Of a stretch of DNA of 64,000 nucleotides, positions 10,940-22,664 are shown one piece after another (the stretch's first letter is position 1; every line of letters starts with the position of its first letter). The notes beneath the pieces were generated by a model. It saw only the letters and a program-made list of their open reading frames with translations. It ran no database searches and was not told the origin of the DNA. The stretch is from Adiantum capillus-veneris. Lineage: Eukaryota > Streptophyta > Polypodiopsida > Polypodiales > Pteridaceae. The DNA lies in contig CM043964.1 in assembly GCA_014529385.2 (NCBI GenBank), positions 102,894,087 through 102,958,086 of the forward strand, written 5' to 3'. The translations under genes were made by a program, and so were the position numbers.

Positions 10940-12085
10940 TTAATTGTCTTTTTTGCAAAAGGCAATTGCTTTGCCGACACTGTTGATATAGCCAGTTGTT
11001 TCTATGGAGAAGATTGGCTTGGTTGGAATGGCCGTCGGCCGTAAATTCTTTTCTTTCCATTGGTATTTTGTTTGTGCCGGTTTTTGTAGATGTTTTGGCA
11101 CTTCCTTGGTTGCCACTGGTTTGTTGTTTATTGGCATCCACATAAGTCTGTTCTCCTTTTTTAAATGCAGTTGTCTGCCTTCCGTTGTTGCTTGTACTGA
11201 AGGGAGTTCCTTTTGCTTTTGTTTTGGTATCCAAATGTGAGTGACATTTGGGTTATGGCTAAGCATTTTCTTTGGGATCCATATATGTTTTATGCCCTTG
11301 GTTTTTGGTTGAACTATCTGCTTCGTTGGAATTCTTTTGTTGCATTGTTGTTTGTCTGCCATGGCAGTTCTATCCTTCCACATCCATACTTGTTTCCCTT
11401 GTTTTGGTAACCTAGATCTTTGCATTGCGGCCGGTGACTTCGTATGTCTGTAATTAGCATGGTTGGCTTTTACCTGAATGTTAGTCTTGGGTATCATGTT
11501 GTTCTTTGGTTGCATTTTTGCTTTTGGCTCTTTTTCCGGTGATTGCATGGCTTGCAGCTGATGATTCTGGTATTGCTGAGCAAAGGCTACCACCTGTTGT
11601 TCATGTACATGTTGAATTTTGACTGCCTTTGCATTCCAACCTATCTGCACATTGTACTCTTTTTGCCATGGTTGTCTGAACATCATTGGGTGTTTTGTGC
11701 TTTCATCCTCCACCACATAGAATGTGTGTGGGTAAATATATTGATGTATTTGTACATGCAATATAGTCCATCCCAATGTTTTCAATGGGTGTGATGTGCT
11801 ACTTTCCAGCACTTGAGGAGTAGGATGAAGTGGACCTGTGAATTTGAGCTGTTGGTATAATCCGTAAGAGATCAAATTTGCTTGAGCTCCAGAATCAAGC
11901 AATACCGTCGATTCAACTTGATTGCTGCCCACTTTGACTACAATTATTGGCTCCACTGTGTCTTCCTCCAACTTCATCAGTCGAATGGCATTGACTCGCA
12001 ATGGTGCTCCACTTTGTTGTTGTTGCCGAAGTCTTCGTTTTGCAATGCGTTCTTTTGCCTCTGCTTGAGCTTTCTCCCGTACTCG
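10940..12085 (-). pseudogene. Element A PR2: second aspartic-protease-like domain plus WxPK tail
   Basis: Directly downstream of integrase and in the same frame, separated from it only by a TAG at 12086-12088. A retropepsin-like core contains 'VLLDSGAQANLI' (D-S-G-A catalytic loop) and, about 80 residues on, 'HPMMFRQPW', in the place of the I-L-G-x-P-W segment of retropepsins. The C-terminal half is basic and low in complexity with repeated Trp motifs ('HIWIPK' twice, 'LMWMP', 'YQWKEK'). The element already encodes a canonical protease upstream of RT, so this is a second copy. B has the same domain at 48431-49000, and D keeps the Trp-motif tail. It may process the tail ORF product or be a catalytically idle binding module; neither is shown. 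Confidence 0.75.
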
Positions 12086-13780
12086 CTATTTTTTCTTTAT
12101 TCTTTGTTTACCTTGATGAATTTGTTGGAGCATCTCCTGTGTGAGTGGTAGATGATATTTCTTTAGTCGACATCCACTAATCCAGTTTGGCATTCCTTCA
12201 CCTGCTAATGTATCAAGCTTGACAGCTCCACTTTGTGATAGATCACTAATCACAAATGGTCCCATCCCTTGCTTTTTAAGTTTCTTGGCATGTTGCTTCA
12301 AAGTATAAACAAGTACGTAATCACCTGTTTTGAACTCTTTAGTCCGCACATGTTTGTCAAAGAATTCTTTTTGTCTTCTCTTTTTAGCATAGATTGAAGC
12401 TACAGCTCGTAAGCGGAGTTCATCTAGCTTTTCAAGATCATCTATTCTTGAAGAGAGCTCATGCCCTGTCCATTCTAAGTGTTTTGCTACTCGTAGAGTT
12501 GGAATCAAAAACTCTATTGGTAGTATAGCATTTAGGCCAAACACCATGTTGTATGGTGTTGTTCCTATCGATGTTTTGTAAGCTACCCTATATGCCCATA
12601 ATGTTGACTGTAGCTGCTGCTGATCCCAATCTGTTCTTGATTTTGACACTATTTTAGTGAGAACCGTGCATAGTGTTTTATTTGTGGCCTCAGCTTGTCC
12701 ATTGGCCTGTGGATGGTATGGAGAAAATTTCCTATGTATGATCATGAACTCCTCTAGCAGATATTCAATGACTTCATTGAGAAAATGTGTCTCACGATCA
12801 CTGACAATTTCTATTGGTAACCCGTAACGTACAAAAACATTCTTATACAAAAATTGTGCAGTGGTGTGTGCATCAGCTTTTTGCGTTGCCTTGGCTTCAA
12901 ACCATTTTGTGAGATAGTCCGTAGCCACAATGATATGTTGGGTATGGGTGCGATATGCAGGGGGTGAGATAGGTCCCACAAAATCAATGCCCCATTTTGC
13001 AAATGCTCTTGCTCCCATCATTGGCCGTAGTGGCATCTCATCTCTTTTTATTGGCACCGTGGTGCGCTGACATGCATCACAACACTTTACAAACTCTTCA
13101 GCATCCATGTGCAATGTAGGCCACCAAATTCTTGCGGTCAAGAAAATTTTTGCCGTCTTATTGCCCAAAAAATGGCCTCCACTTATTCCGCTATGTGCAT
13201 GTTCTAGAATCAACAGGTATTTGCTTTCACTTCCATAGATTCTAAGTTGATTGTCCTTTCCTCGTTTATAGAATTGGTTCCCAATTAACTGAAAGTCACG
13301 AGCTTCCAGCTCTATACCTTTTTTCTGTGCTCTTGTAATGTTCTCAGGGAACGTTCTGGTGGTTAGTAAATCAATGATATATTGAATCCATGCAGGTGCA
13401 ATGTTTTCCTCAAACAATGTCGCGTGATCCACTGGTCGTTTGGCACTACATATAGGACAATTGGTAACATAAGAATGTGTGTCCGTATACATAGTTGGCC
13501 AATAAACCCCTAACTGTTTCAGTCTCTGGTGTGTTTTCACTGTTGAACAACGAAATGCACAATCCTGAACATGTGCTTCTTCAAGGTAGTACTCAAATTC
13601 TTCCGGATTTATACATAATCGTAGGATTTGATCCAATCCAAGGTGATACAGCCGTCCTGCTATCAACTGGAAGTTTTTTGTTTGTCGAATTGTTTGTTGT
13701 TTGGATCTGTATTCTGTGTTATCAAACCCACTTCCAAAGGAAAGAATGCTACCAATTTCCTGAGACCATTTGGGTACCAT
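12086..13780 (-). pseudogene. Element A integrase with duplicated N-terminal zinc-binding domain
   Basis: This inserts cDNA into the genome. The 564-residue frame is open here. Two consecutive HHCC-type domains are visible. The first starts 'NFQLIAGRLYHLG' and ends 'YVTNCPIC', with 'AHVQDCAFRC' in place of the H-x6-H part. The second starts 'DFQLIGNQFYKRG' and has 'AHSGISGGHF', then 'CCDACQ'. The catalytic core follows with 'KWGIDFVGP', 'IEIVSDRETHF' and 'YHPQANGQAE' (D, D35, E). The C-terminal part ends near 'GCRLKKYHLPL' without a chromodomain. Usual gypsy integrases have one HHCC domain. The frame is continuous with RT-RNase H upstream (stop at about 13868) and PR2 downstream. Confidence 0.88.
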
Positions 13781-15590
13781 TTCAATATTGAAAAGATAAG
13801 CATCTGGTATGTCATCATCTACTCCTTCAAGAGCTTCCCCGTTGTGTATCCTTGAAAGATGATCCGCTCATAGATGGGTTTTACCCTTTTTTACCACCAT
13901 TGTGAAGTCAAATTCTAACAATATAATAAACCAGCGTACGTTTCTCCCTGTATTGCATGGTTTATTTACTAGATACAAAAGAGCTTGATGATCTGTGAAG
14001 AACACAAATTTATTTGCAAGCAAATAATGCCGAAATTTCTTTACAGCATAAATCATTCCTAACCCTTCCCGCTTGGTGGTTGTGTAGTTCTTTTCCACAC
14101 TGTTTAGTTTTTGGCTTGCATAGCAAACTGAAAAATCCATTGTTCCTTCTCCAGGTTGAGCCAGAATACTTCCAATGGCATATGCAGAAGCATCAATGTG
14201 AACATGGAATATCTTTTCCCAATCTGGTGCCTTCAGTACAGGTACTGATATCAGGTTTTGCTTCAGCTTTTGGAATGAAGTTTCACACTCCTCGGTCCAA
14301 TCGAAATTGACTAGAAAACAATACAGAGGTTGTGCGATAACCTCATACATGTATATGAATCTTCGATAATATCCACAGTGTCCCATGAAGGACTGCACTT
14401 GTTTCGCATTAGTAGGCCTGGGTAGGTCTACAATGACTTTGACTTTGTCTAGGTCAGTGGTTATGCCATTTCTTGAGACAATGTGTCCTAAGATGCGGCC
14501 TTGCTTAACCATGAATACACACTTTTCCGGGTTAAGAGAGATTCGATATATCCTACATTTTTCAAAGACCTTTTGCAAATGTTCAATATGTTCCTCTCGT
14601 AGAAGAGAGTGTACACAAAGATCATCCATGTAAATTTCTAAGAATATTCTTAGGTATTCCTTGAATGCATGAGTCATCAACCTTTGGAAAGTGGCTGGGG
14701 CATTAGTTAAGACAAACGGCATAACTCGATACACATATATTCCCCATTCTGTGGCAAACGTTGTTTTGTGTTGATCCTCCCTTGCTATTGCCAGTTGGTT
14801 GTATCCTGAAAACCCATCCAGAAAGGAATAAGCCCGTTTCGCGGCCACCCGCTCAAGTACATGTTCTGTGATTGGCAAGGGATAATTATCCCTTATGGTG
14901 GCTACATTTACCTTTTTGAGGTTTACACACACTCGCAATTTTCCATTCTTTTTGGGAACTACCACAATGGGTGACACCCAATCTGTATGTTCGATTTCAT
15001 AGATGAATTCAGCTTCCATCAGTTTATTAATCTCTTCTTTGATTCGTTTAGCAAATGTGTCATTATATGTGTAAGAACGTTGTTTGCTAGGTCTTGCATC
15101 TGATTTCAAAGGAATTGTATGTTGGCATATCAATGGATCAACTCCTTTGAGGTCTTTATAGGACCATGCAAACACATATTTATACTTCTTGAGAAGTTGT
15201 GTTAGCCGTTCTTCTTCTCTAGGCTCTAAATCGTTTGCTATATAGACCGGCTGAGGCTTTTCACCTGGTTCTGCAAGGTCTATCCTTTTTGCATTTTCTG
15301 GCCCATCATAGGATTCTTGGTTGGTTCTTTCCCTGACTGGTGGTGTCATGATGATTTTTCTGTCCTGAATAGTAAATTTCCGATTGTGTGATGGTACATT
15401 CATGTTCCCCTTTTCTGACTCCCCTTTACCATCACTATCTTCTTCAGTAGTCCATATCTCTCCTAAAGACCGTTTCAGTTCTTGGTATTTCTGTTTACGC
15501 TCCAGTTTGGTCCACTCTTGGTCTTTTTTTGGTGTTTGAGATTTTTGTGATTTTGTTTCTGTTTTAGCTTTTCGTTCCTGTTTTATTTCC
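13781..15590 (-). pseudogene. Element A reverse transcriptase-RNase H
   Basis: It copies element RNA to DNA. The open part is 13868-15403, with the frame extending upstream to about 15590. RT motifs in order: 'WVSPIVVVPKKNGKLRVCV', 'FLDGFSGYNQ', 'VMPFVLTNAPATFQR' (Val replaces the usual Gly of PFGL), 'YMDDLCVHS' (catalytic Asp pair) and 'ILGHIVS'. The connection and RNase H follow with 'HVHIDASAYAIGSILAQP', 'KREGLGMIYAVKKFRHYL' and 'TDHQALLYL'. A TAG at 13868-13870 interrupts the frame just before 'ADHLSRI'. No second, archaeal-type RNase H is apparent; the stretch to integrase holds the extra zinc-binding domain instead. Confidence 0.92.
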
Positions 15591-17198
15591 TCTCACGTTC
15601 GTTCCCTTCGAATTTTTTGAGAATCTTCCTGATATTTGATCTTTCACATAATCCTCTACTTTTACAAGCATCAAATAGTGAGTTTTACCTTTTATCCCGG
15701 GCATCAGCTTCTCTCTCGCTTTGTTTTCCGCTCGTTTCCTTCTATAGCGTTCCTGGCATCTAGGGTGTTGATTATCGAAATCATAAAACTTGATATTCTC
15801 GGTTTCCCTTCCACACTCACTTGAGGTGTCCGAACACTCATTATCTGCATCATCATTTACTTCCAGATGTTCAGAGGAGTTATAAAATTCTTCTTGTTCT
15901 GGTGGTTCTACCGTCTCATCTTCTCCTGGTATAATGTTTACCATGTAATAGGGTAGCACATCATAGCCATCCTTATCGCAAAATTTTTTTGTTGGACTAT
16001 CTGTAATGGTACAGACATCCAATGTTGCTAGTATGTGTTCCCATTCTAGAGGTTCCAAGGCATCTTCAGGGAAAGGTTCCAGAATATACTCCTTGTCCTC
16101 TACCGCTCTTTCTAAGACGCATTCCTCTCTTCTTAGGTTTCCACAATGTGAAGCTCCGCACATCCATAGCTCTTTTTGTTGCCCTAACCATGCCGGGAGT
16201 TCTGATCCTGCTATTGTAGTTGAATCAAACTCTTCCACAAGTGTTTGGTTCACATCTTTGTAATTATGGTCTTTCAGGTATATTTTAGTTGTTGTCTCGC
16301 CATGTCTGAGGTATATGTGGTCGTAAGCCCAATCTTGGACCATCTTTAATTGTCGCATGAATGGTCGTCCCAAGATGATCTCATAATTGTTCTTTTTGTC
16401 GAAATCGACTATTGCAAATGTATGCTCCTACTCGATTCTGCATGAAGTGACAATCACTTTTTCTAAGAGTCCTAGAGGCTTCTCCATGAACCCATCTGCC
16501 AATTGCAGTTTCATTCTGGTAGCCCTCAAAGCTCGTTTTTCCTATTTTTTCCAGATTTCCTTGGTGGCGATAGCAACTCCCGCTCCACTGTCAAGAATAG
16601 ATTTGGAAAATACTCCTTGGAATTCTACTGGTAGCGTGGTGTTTCCATCTTCTCCCTCGCAGTACTCTCCAACCTTGTTCAATGGTACTGGCCTAGTGTT
16701 TAGTTGAGGCCTATCCAACTCTCTGATCCCTTCTTGTAGCTTCAAGGTGGGGTCTTTCACTCCAAATTTTTCTAGGCATTTATCTACTGTGGTCCACATG
16801 TTTGGCCGTAACCTTAGGAGTTCTGCTAATGTGATGGTGCATGCCACCGGAGTGGACAACAACTCAATCAATCCTTGCGAATCCATCACCTTGTTAAAAG
16901 AAAGTCTTTGAGATGGGATTGCTCTCACCTCCGACTTGGCTTCGTACTCTCCTAGGTAAGAGGGTAAAGTTTTCAGCGAGTCCGGTTGGCTGTGTCCCAA
17001 ACTAACTGATCCTTGGTCTCCCCCTTGTGAATGTATCTCAAAGTTCATTTGTGACCTTGCCTCAAATTCTTCAATAGGAGGTAAGGTTACATTCTTTTCT
17101 TTTCTCGTGCTATTCATGTGGTTACTCATCCTATTAGCCTCGTTGGCCTCACGGATTTGCTTCCACAGATCGTCTACACCGTTACAGTCCTTACCCAT
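15591..17198 (-). pseudogene. Element A protease (PR1) region
   Basis: A retropepsin sits between Gag and RT. 'SILDSGAGVAIATKEIW' carries the catalytic D-S-G, and 'NYEIILGRPFMRQLKMVQ' carries the flap-distal I-L-G-R-P motif. The domain is followed by a long acidic linker ('WLGQQKELWMCGASHCG', then a D/E-rich tail) also present in B and D. In-frame stops lie at about 16542 and 16427. Upstream (17198-16600) is a conserved spacer, 'LPPIEEFEARSQMN', shared with D ('LPPIEEFEVGSQMN'). Confidence 0.85.
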
Positions 17199-20100
17199 TT
17201 CTGCTGGAACCCGTCACTTGCCTCATCTATGGTATTTGGCACTATGATAGGCTCTCCTCTGGACTCATAGGAATTAGTGAGTCTTTCCTTTGTTTCTACA
17301 TGTTTCTCTAAAGTTGGTTGGATAGGGGTTGGAGCTGGTGCCTCATGCCAATTTACAGGTTTACCCAGGGCGTCTTCCATCAATGATTGAGCTATTTCTA
17401 TCATCTTTTTACACATTTCCAACCTCTTTTTCTATTTCTGCATATGGATAAGTCATCCACCTTTGCTCCTGGGTTTGGTTCTTTTTTAGTCTAGCTTCAT
17501 AAGCCTTTAGAAGTGCATCCAACTGCTCATTTACCTTGTCTGCCAGTACCGATCCTCCTGATCCCGCACTTTTGGGCTCTGCTATTTCCTTGGGTGCTAT
17601 GGTTGCCGTGGTGTGTGAGCTTAGGCTAGCTAGATCCTCTAACCTCTCCAATCTATCCTTTTTTTGTTTCAACTCCTCGGATAGAGCTGTTTGCTCTCGT
17701 TCCTTCCTGGCTTTCATACGCGCCTTTCTAGCTTTCCAAGTGCTTCTCTGATCTTTTGTTTCTGAACTTTGGGCATCGGTTTTTGGCTCTTCAACTATGG
17801 GTTGGTTCGTCATTCTTTGAGCTTGGACTCGTGTTACTGCATGAATGGGTATTACCATGTCATTTTCTGACCCTCCACTGGAAGGTACTGTTTCTAGCAT
17901 GTTCAAGGTGGTTTTTGGTCCTTTGCTCGGGTTTTTAGGCGATCGGGAATCAAATGAGTAACTCCACACTCAGTGCAATATGCGTTGACTCTAATGATTT
18001 CATCATGAAGACAATCTCTTAGCCAATGGTCTCCACCACACTTGTAGTAGGGTCCCTTGGGTTGTTGAGGTGCTCCTTGAGCTCCTCTCTTGTTGGTATG
18101 CATATCTCTGTCCGTCCATGCGCCCGGGTGAAAGCATGTTAACCTGTCGCGCTTTTTGTGCTAGTTAGAAGTTTCAAGTTAGCACATCTTCAAAAAGTTG
18201 GGCATCCGGTAAATTTTTTACAAATAATATCAAAATTTGTCGGAGGTTGTACATTTGGATTCCTTGTTTCAAGTGCTTTCTATTGATATATCATATGTCA
18301 TAGATCTTGGAGATGTAGCTCAAGTTATTGTACTAGTTAGCATATGTCAAAATTGTGCTAGTTAGCATTGTCCGGAACATGAAAAAGCATGACAGGTTAA
18401 CATGCTTTCACCCCCCCGTTGGATATGAACATCAGTGTTCGTTCATCCAAACTGTATCTTCCTTCTTCTGCTGCCTGTGCAGCAGTTAGTGGTCCTGTAT
18501 TTCCTATCATGCTCCATGGTTCTGGTGTCAAGGGCTCTTCCAGTGGATAATATACAAGGTTTGCCACATATCCATTGGGATCTTCATAATATGCATGCAT
18601 AGGCACCAAAGACTTATCCTCTGATTCAGTTACGGTTGGTGTGTATCTTATACCGACTGGTCGTAATCCTGGTAGCGGTGGTTGTTGCCCCAACACCGGT
18701 TGTGGTCTTTCTACGCCTACAGGTCCTGGTAGGTTGCGTGCTTGATATCTAGGCATCGGTGGAACTTGAGGAGAAGCTACCGGAGCTTGGGGAGAGTAAG
18801 ATCTCTCTCTCACATACCCCTTGTTATAATAACATTCCTCGGTCCCATAGTTTGTCCATTTTTGTTCAATAGCACACCACTTGGGCTGTTTAGCCTGGGG
18901 TTTGGCGTACATGTTAATCTTTTTTAGCACTTCATCTACTACAATTTGCTCCTAGTTTACAACTACTTCTCCTTTCGGTGCTGTCTTAGAAGACTTGCTT
19001 CCACTTTGTTGTGAAGACGAATTGTCGTCAAGGTCCTTGAACTCCCCCTCTTTGTAGACCGCACAATTGTCCACAAGGTAAAGAGCCTCCGTGGTCAACT
19101 CATTCAATGTCTTGCTCCTCTTCATGTGTAAGTCTTTCTGGAGATCCGCATTCCTTAGTCCCTGGATGAATATCAGCATGAGTCTGGACTGAGTTGACAG
19201 TTCTTCAACAGGACAGAACTTAACATATCTTTTTAGTCTTAGGGCTGCCTTTCGTACAGATTCCCTATCTTTCTGTTTGAATTTATGGATTTGTGAGATG
19301 GTATTATGAGCTATCTCCCTTTGTGAGAATTCCTCGATAAATTCTTCAAACACTTTCTCCATAGACTCAAAGTCTCTACGCTCTACAGAGTAAAACCAAG
19401 TGGCAACATCATCCTCTAGGGTTAGTCCAAACCCTCCAAATTGGGTAGGAAAGTCTAACACCTCTTCGGCTCTAATTACACGCACAAAGGTTGCTACATG
19501 ACCTCTTGGGTCTCTGCTTCCTGTGTATTTCTTGTTTACCCATTTTTGCACTTGAGAGGGTCTAATTCTCCGATGGTCTACAAACCTCATCATTGGATCT
19601 CCACGTCCTAATCGATATACCTCCTTAGGTCTTCTGTAATAGGCTGGTTCCTCTTGCAGTGGTGCTCCTAAGCCATAATTTCTAACGGTTCTCGCTGGAG
19701 GTGGTTCATCTCTTCAAACTCGTTCTATGGGTGGTCCTCCAGGCTCTGTTGACCCTTGAGTCTTTGGCTTACTCTCTCCTTGATACCTTGAATAGAGTGG
19801 TGGTTCTTGCAAATCCCTTAGCCCTCGTGCGGCCTCATAACCATCTTGGTTTCGGTCTTGTTCTGCTGTTGCACTTTGTCGAAGCCATGCCTGCAATGAT
19901 GGCTGGTTTGCTGGTGGGTTTTGGTTGTTGAATGATTGCGGTCGGGTGGAATGTGAGGTAGCATCATACTCATCAGAAAAGGGATTTGTCGACTTACTTG
20001 GGGTGTAGGTGGCTCTTGGCACTTCTTCAGGGGCATATACTGATGCTCCTGGACCTGTTGCCCTTTCTACCTCCTCTGGGAGAATACGTTGGTATTCTCG

Positions 20101-20511
20101 ACCGTATCTATCAACAAAAACTATACCCTTCCCCACGGAAGTTTCATAAGAGAATAAGTAAAGAACCTTGTCTTTGCTTAATTCGTTTACGTATGGTTCT
20201 TTGCTGTGAAAGTAAGCGACTATGCCCTCACTCTCATGCTTGTAGATTCCCACATTCTCGTTATAAGTTGGAACCCTTGTTGTTTTCTTATCATACCTAA
20301 AAATAGCTCCGGGCTGATCAATGTTTGGTGGCGGTTCTTGAGATTCTAAAACCATTTTCCCTTTCTCCACGTTATCTCCATATTTGTTGTAATCTTCAGG
20401 GTTACTAACTATCACATAGTGGTTTCCCTTTTCGTCTCGGAATCTATCTCCATCATGATAGACTCGATTATCTCCAATCTCTGAGCTGGCCTCTCTTCGA
20501 TACAAATGCAC
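17199..20511 (-). pseudogene. Element A gag (matrix, capsid, nucleocapsid, linker)
   Basis: Gag forms the particle and binds genomic RNA. The ATG at 20511 is supported by alignment with the D gag N-terminus. The frame runs with stops at 19714 and 18952. The capsid-like domain (about 19593-19050) contains 'VQKWVNKKYTGSRDPRGH', 'GGFGLTLEDDVATWF', 'NTISQIHKFKQKDRES' and 'LMLIFIQGLRNADLQKDL'. Zinc-knuckle-like clusters follow: 'WCAIEQKW' with 'EECYY', 'YYKCGGDHWLRDC', and 'YCTECGVTHLIPD', whose last Cys falls in a frameshift near 17945. The linker (17969-17409) is K/E-rich and leads into PR1. A MITE interrupts the frame at 18126-18413. Confidence 0.88.
18126..18413. mobile_element. 288-bp MITE in element A gag
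   Basis: The ends are inverted repeats of about 22 perfect bases starting GGGTGAAAGCATGTTAACC, with the match resuming as GCTTTTT after two mismatches. The interior is AT-rich and noncoding. A C-rich flank (CCC at 18123-18125 and 18414-18416) could be a 3-bp TSD, but the C run makes the boundary ambiguous. The superfamily is not assigned. Gag homology resumes on each side. Confidence 0.85.
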
Positions 20512-21262
20512 TTACGTCCTCAATAGTCAGAATAGACTAGGGCTCCCCTTGTGTTTGTTCCTTCTAAGAAGATCACAGTGAGTTTGGAATCATTCAAAGG
20601 ATTCAGGGAGGTGCTTCCTCCTGGCATCGATTCGTCGTATGTGAGACCTCCTGGCTATTGACTACCCATCAAGAAGAAAGATTTGTCTGACTAAGTGTCA
20701 GTATCAATATCTTCCTCAATAATCGGTGCTAGCAGATCTAGCCTTGCCTGAGTTACACTCTCTTCGGTGGACACTAAGCTACCTTGGTCACCTGCCACCT
20801 TCTGGTCTCTAACAATGTATCTTCCTGATCTTAAATTCATCAAACTTATCAATGCAATTTATCACAAATCCAACCACTCACGTGGCAAAGGATCAGTCTC
20901 CGCACAACTTCTTGCTTTGTTGCTGAAGATACCTGTACACAAGCGTTTAATTTCGGCAATCGAATCAAAGCATTTATCTACTAGGGGTTATCTTAGTAAT
21001 GATTGGTATAATTGGAGAGTTAATCTCAACCACTACTGTATTTTTATACACTGCTGATGTTCTGGATTAGGTCTGATAATCGAAAACTGTACTTCCCTCG
21101 GATGTTGGTCAATTTATGCGAAAAAGTTTGAATTCAGTCTTTGCTCCGTCAAATGGACAAACAAGGTCCAAATTCACTTCTAAAAGAAGTTCTAGAACCC
21201 TTAAGCCAATTGGAATCTCACTGTCTATGCCAAGTCAAATTTTCTCCTTAGTAGGCCCCAAT

Positions 21263-22126
21263 AGACATCCTACACGTAGGATGTCTCCTGCTTTGTTTTG
21301 CCTTGATTTTTGCACTATGGTCTCCCCTTGATGTGCTGAGCGCACAGCTGTTTTTACTTTTTGATTTGGACACCTATTAGCTGGTCAATGAGTCCGAAAT
21401 CTATTCCGATAGCCTATTTGATTAGACTGATCTTGATCAGTCTAATCAACTCCAATTTGGACCAAAATTGACTAGGAGGCTTGCCTTAGGCTATACAACA
21501 CCTTGCTATGCTCATTGTCAAAGTATGGCTTCAATTTCTTGCTTTAGACATCCTACGCGTAGGATGTCTTTTTTATCAGAATGGCTTCAAACTCAAAGCA
21601 CAAGCTCCCCTTGAGTTGCTGATCACTTTGGTATACTCAAAATTTGGTTTGGAGTCCAATATCACACAAAAGATAGGATGTCTTTTTGGCCTGTTTGACC
21701 CCAGAATTGTCCCACAGATTCCCCTTGATGTCAGTAACCTAGTGGTATGCTTAGATTTTGGTTTAGATTTCAAAAGTTTCCAATTTTAGCTGTTCTTGCC
21801 TTTTTCAGTCAAAAGTGCTAAAGTCTGCTTTGAACCCAATTTTCTCACCCAAATGAGGTGAAACCCCTCTTAGTCACTCAATATATCATGCAAGACATGC
21901 TCATGCAGCCATCTTATGGTTTTGGTCTTAGAATAATGTTTTGGCATAAATTGGGTAGGATGTCTGGCAATTTCAGTCTATCTGGCCTTATCCTGTCAAG
22001 ATATGGTCAAATTTCCACTTTCCAATAGAAATTAGGGTAAACCCTACCTTCTGAACACACTGGTCAACTCAAAATCACAAAATTCGCCCCAGATTAGCCT
22101 GTAGACATCCTACGTGTAGGATGTCT
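21263..22126. repeat. Palindrome array, element A leader
   Basis: 24-nt palindromes sit at 21263-21286 (arms AGACATCCTAC, centre changed), 21546-21569 (perfect, same sequence as the 3' array) and 22103-22126. A degenerate right half-site ends at 21683 and another at 21965. Spacing is 283 and 557 bp. Downstream of 21569 the sequence 'tatcagaatggcttca' matches the unit after the palindrome at 8230, so leader and 3' spacer carry the same repeat family in the same orientation. Confidence 0.9.
21418..21449. repeat. 32-bp perfect inverted repeat of another sequence
   Basis: The arm TTGATTAGACTGATC, then TT, then the exact reverse complement of the arm. Its centre lies 159 bp after the first leader palindrome and 124 bp before the next, which splits the 283-bp interval. 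Confidence 0.95.
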
Positions 22127-22645
22127 CTTGGCTTGAAATTAATTTTTTTCCTGACAGAATTGCTCTTGATGCTCTGTAGATCTATCAGAAACACTCACAG
22201 TAACTTTTGGACTTCACTTAGGTTTTCAAACACACTTTTGCGTCTTTTACAAACTTGTGATGACTTTACCAAGCAAGTATACATGCATGAAATGCTCTAG
22301 ATCATGAATCATGATGTCCTACTTACTCTACTCCTACTCATCATGTGAATTGGTGATAATGGTGTTTTGGTTGCTTTCTGGCATCTCTGGACTCTTAAGC
22401 TCTCCTCTCACCACTTCTACCACTCCAACTCCTACTCAAGAACTCAACTACTACCTAAAACTATCTCGGTCTACCTAATCTACCTAAGTCGAAGGATCTA
22501 GGCCAGACACACGCTTCCTAAACTCCCTCTAAGACCTAAAGAGTCCTCCACCCTCTGATCCTATCTAAATGTAAAACGAGACTCTTGGCAAGCCAAAAAT
22601 CCCAATCCTCAAGGATTAGTCTCCGTCACCTACCTAAGGTTTTCG

Positions 22646-22663
22646 TCCCCCGCAGCGGCGCCA
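22646..22663 (-). promoter_or_regulatory. Element A primer binding site, tRNA-Asp type
   Basis: On the minus strand, one base after the 5' LTR, it reads TGGCGCCGCTGCGGGGGA. As I recall the plant tRNA-Asp 3' end, the expected complement differs at two of 18 positions. This primes minus-strand synthesis and fixes the element's orientation. Asp primers are typical of Athila-type elements. Confidence 0.8.
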
Positions 22664-22664
22664 A

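Larger units (their letters stand above)
20512..22645. other. Element A leader (5' untranslated region)
   Basis: 2.1 kb between PBS and gag ATG with no conserved coding sequence. It contains the second palindrome array of A (21263-22126) and otherwise short unsupported ORFs. Long leaders of this kind occur in Tat/Ogre-type elements. I see no protein homology to B or D here. Confidence 0.7.

Noticed and set aside
11004-12151. Plus-strand ORFs across PR2 and integrase of A
   Set aside because: They are antisense shadows of the minus-strand pol frame, which has clear domain motifs.
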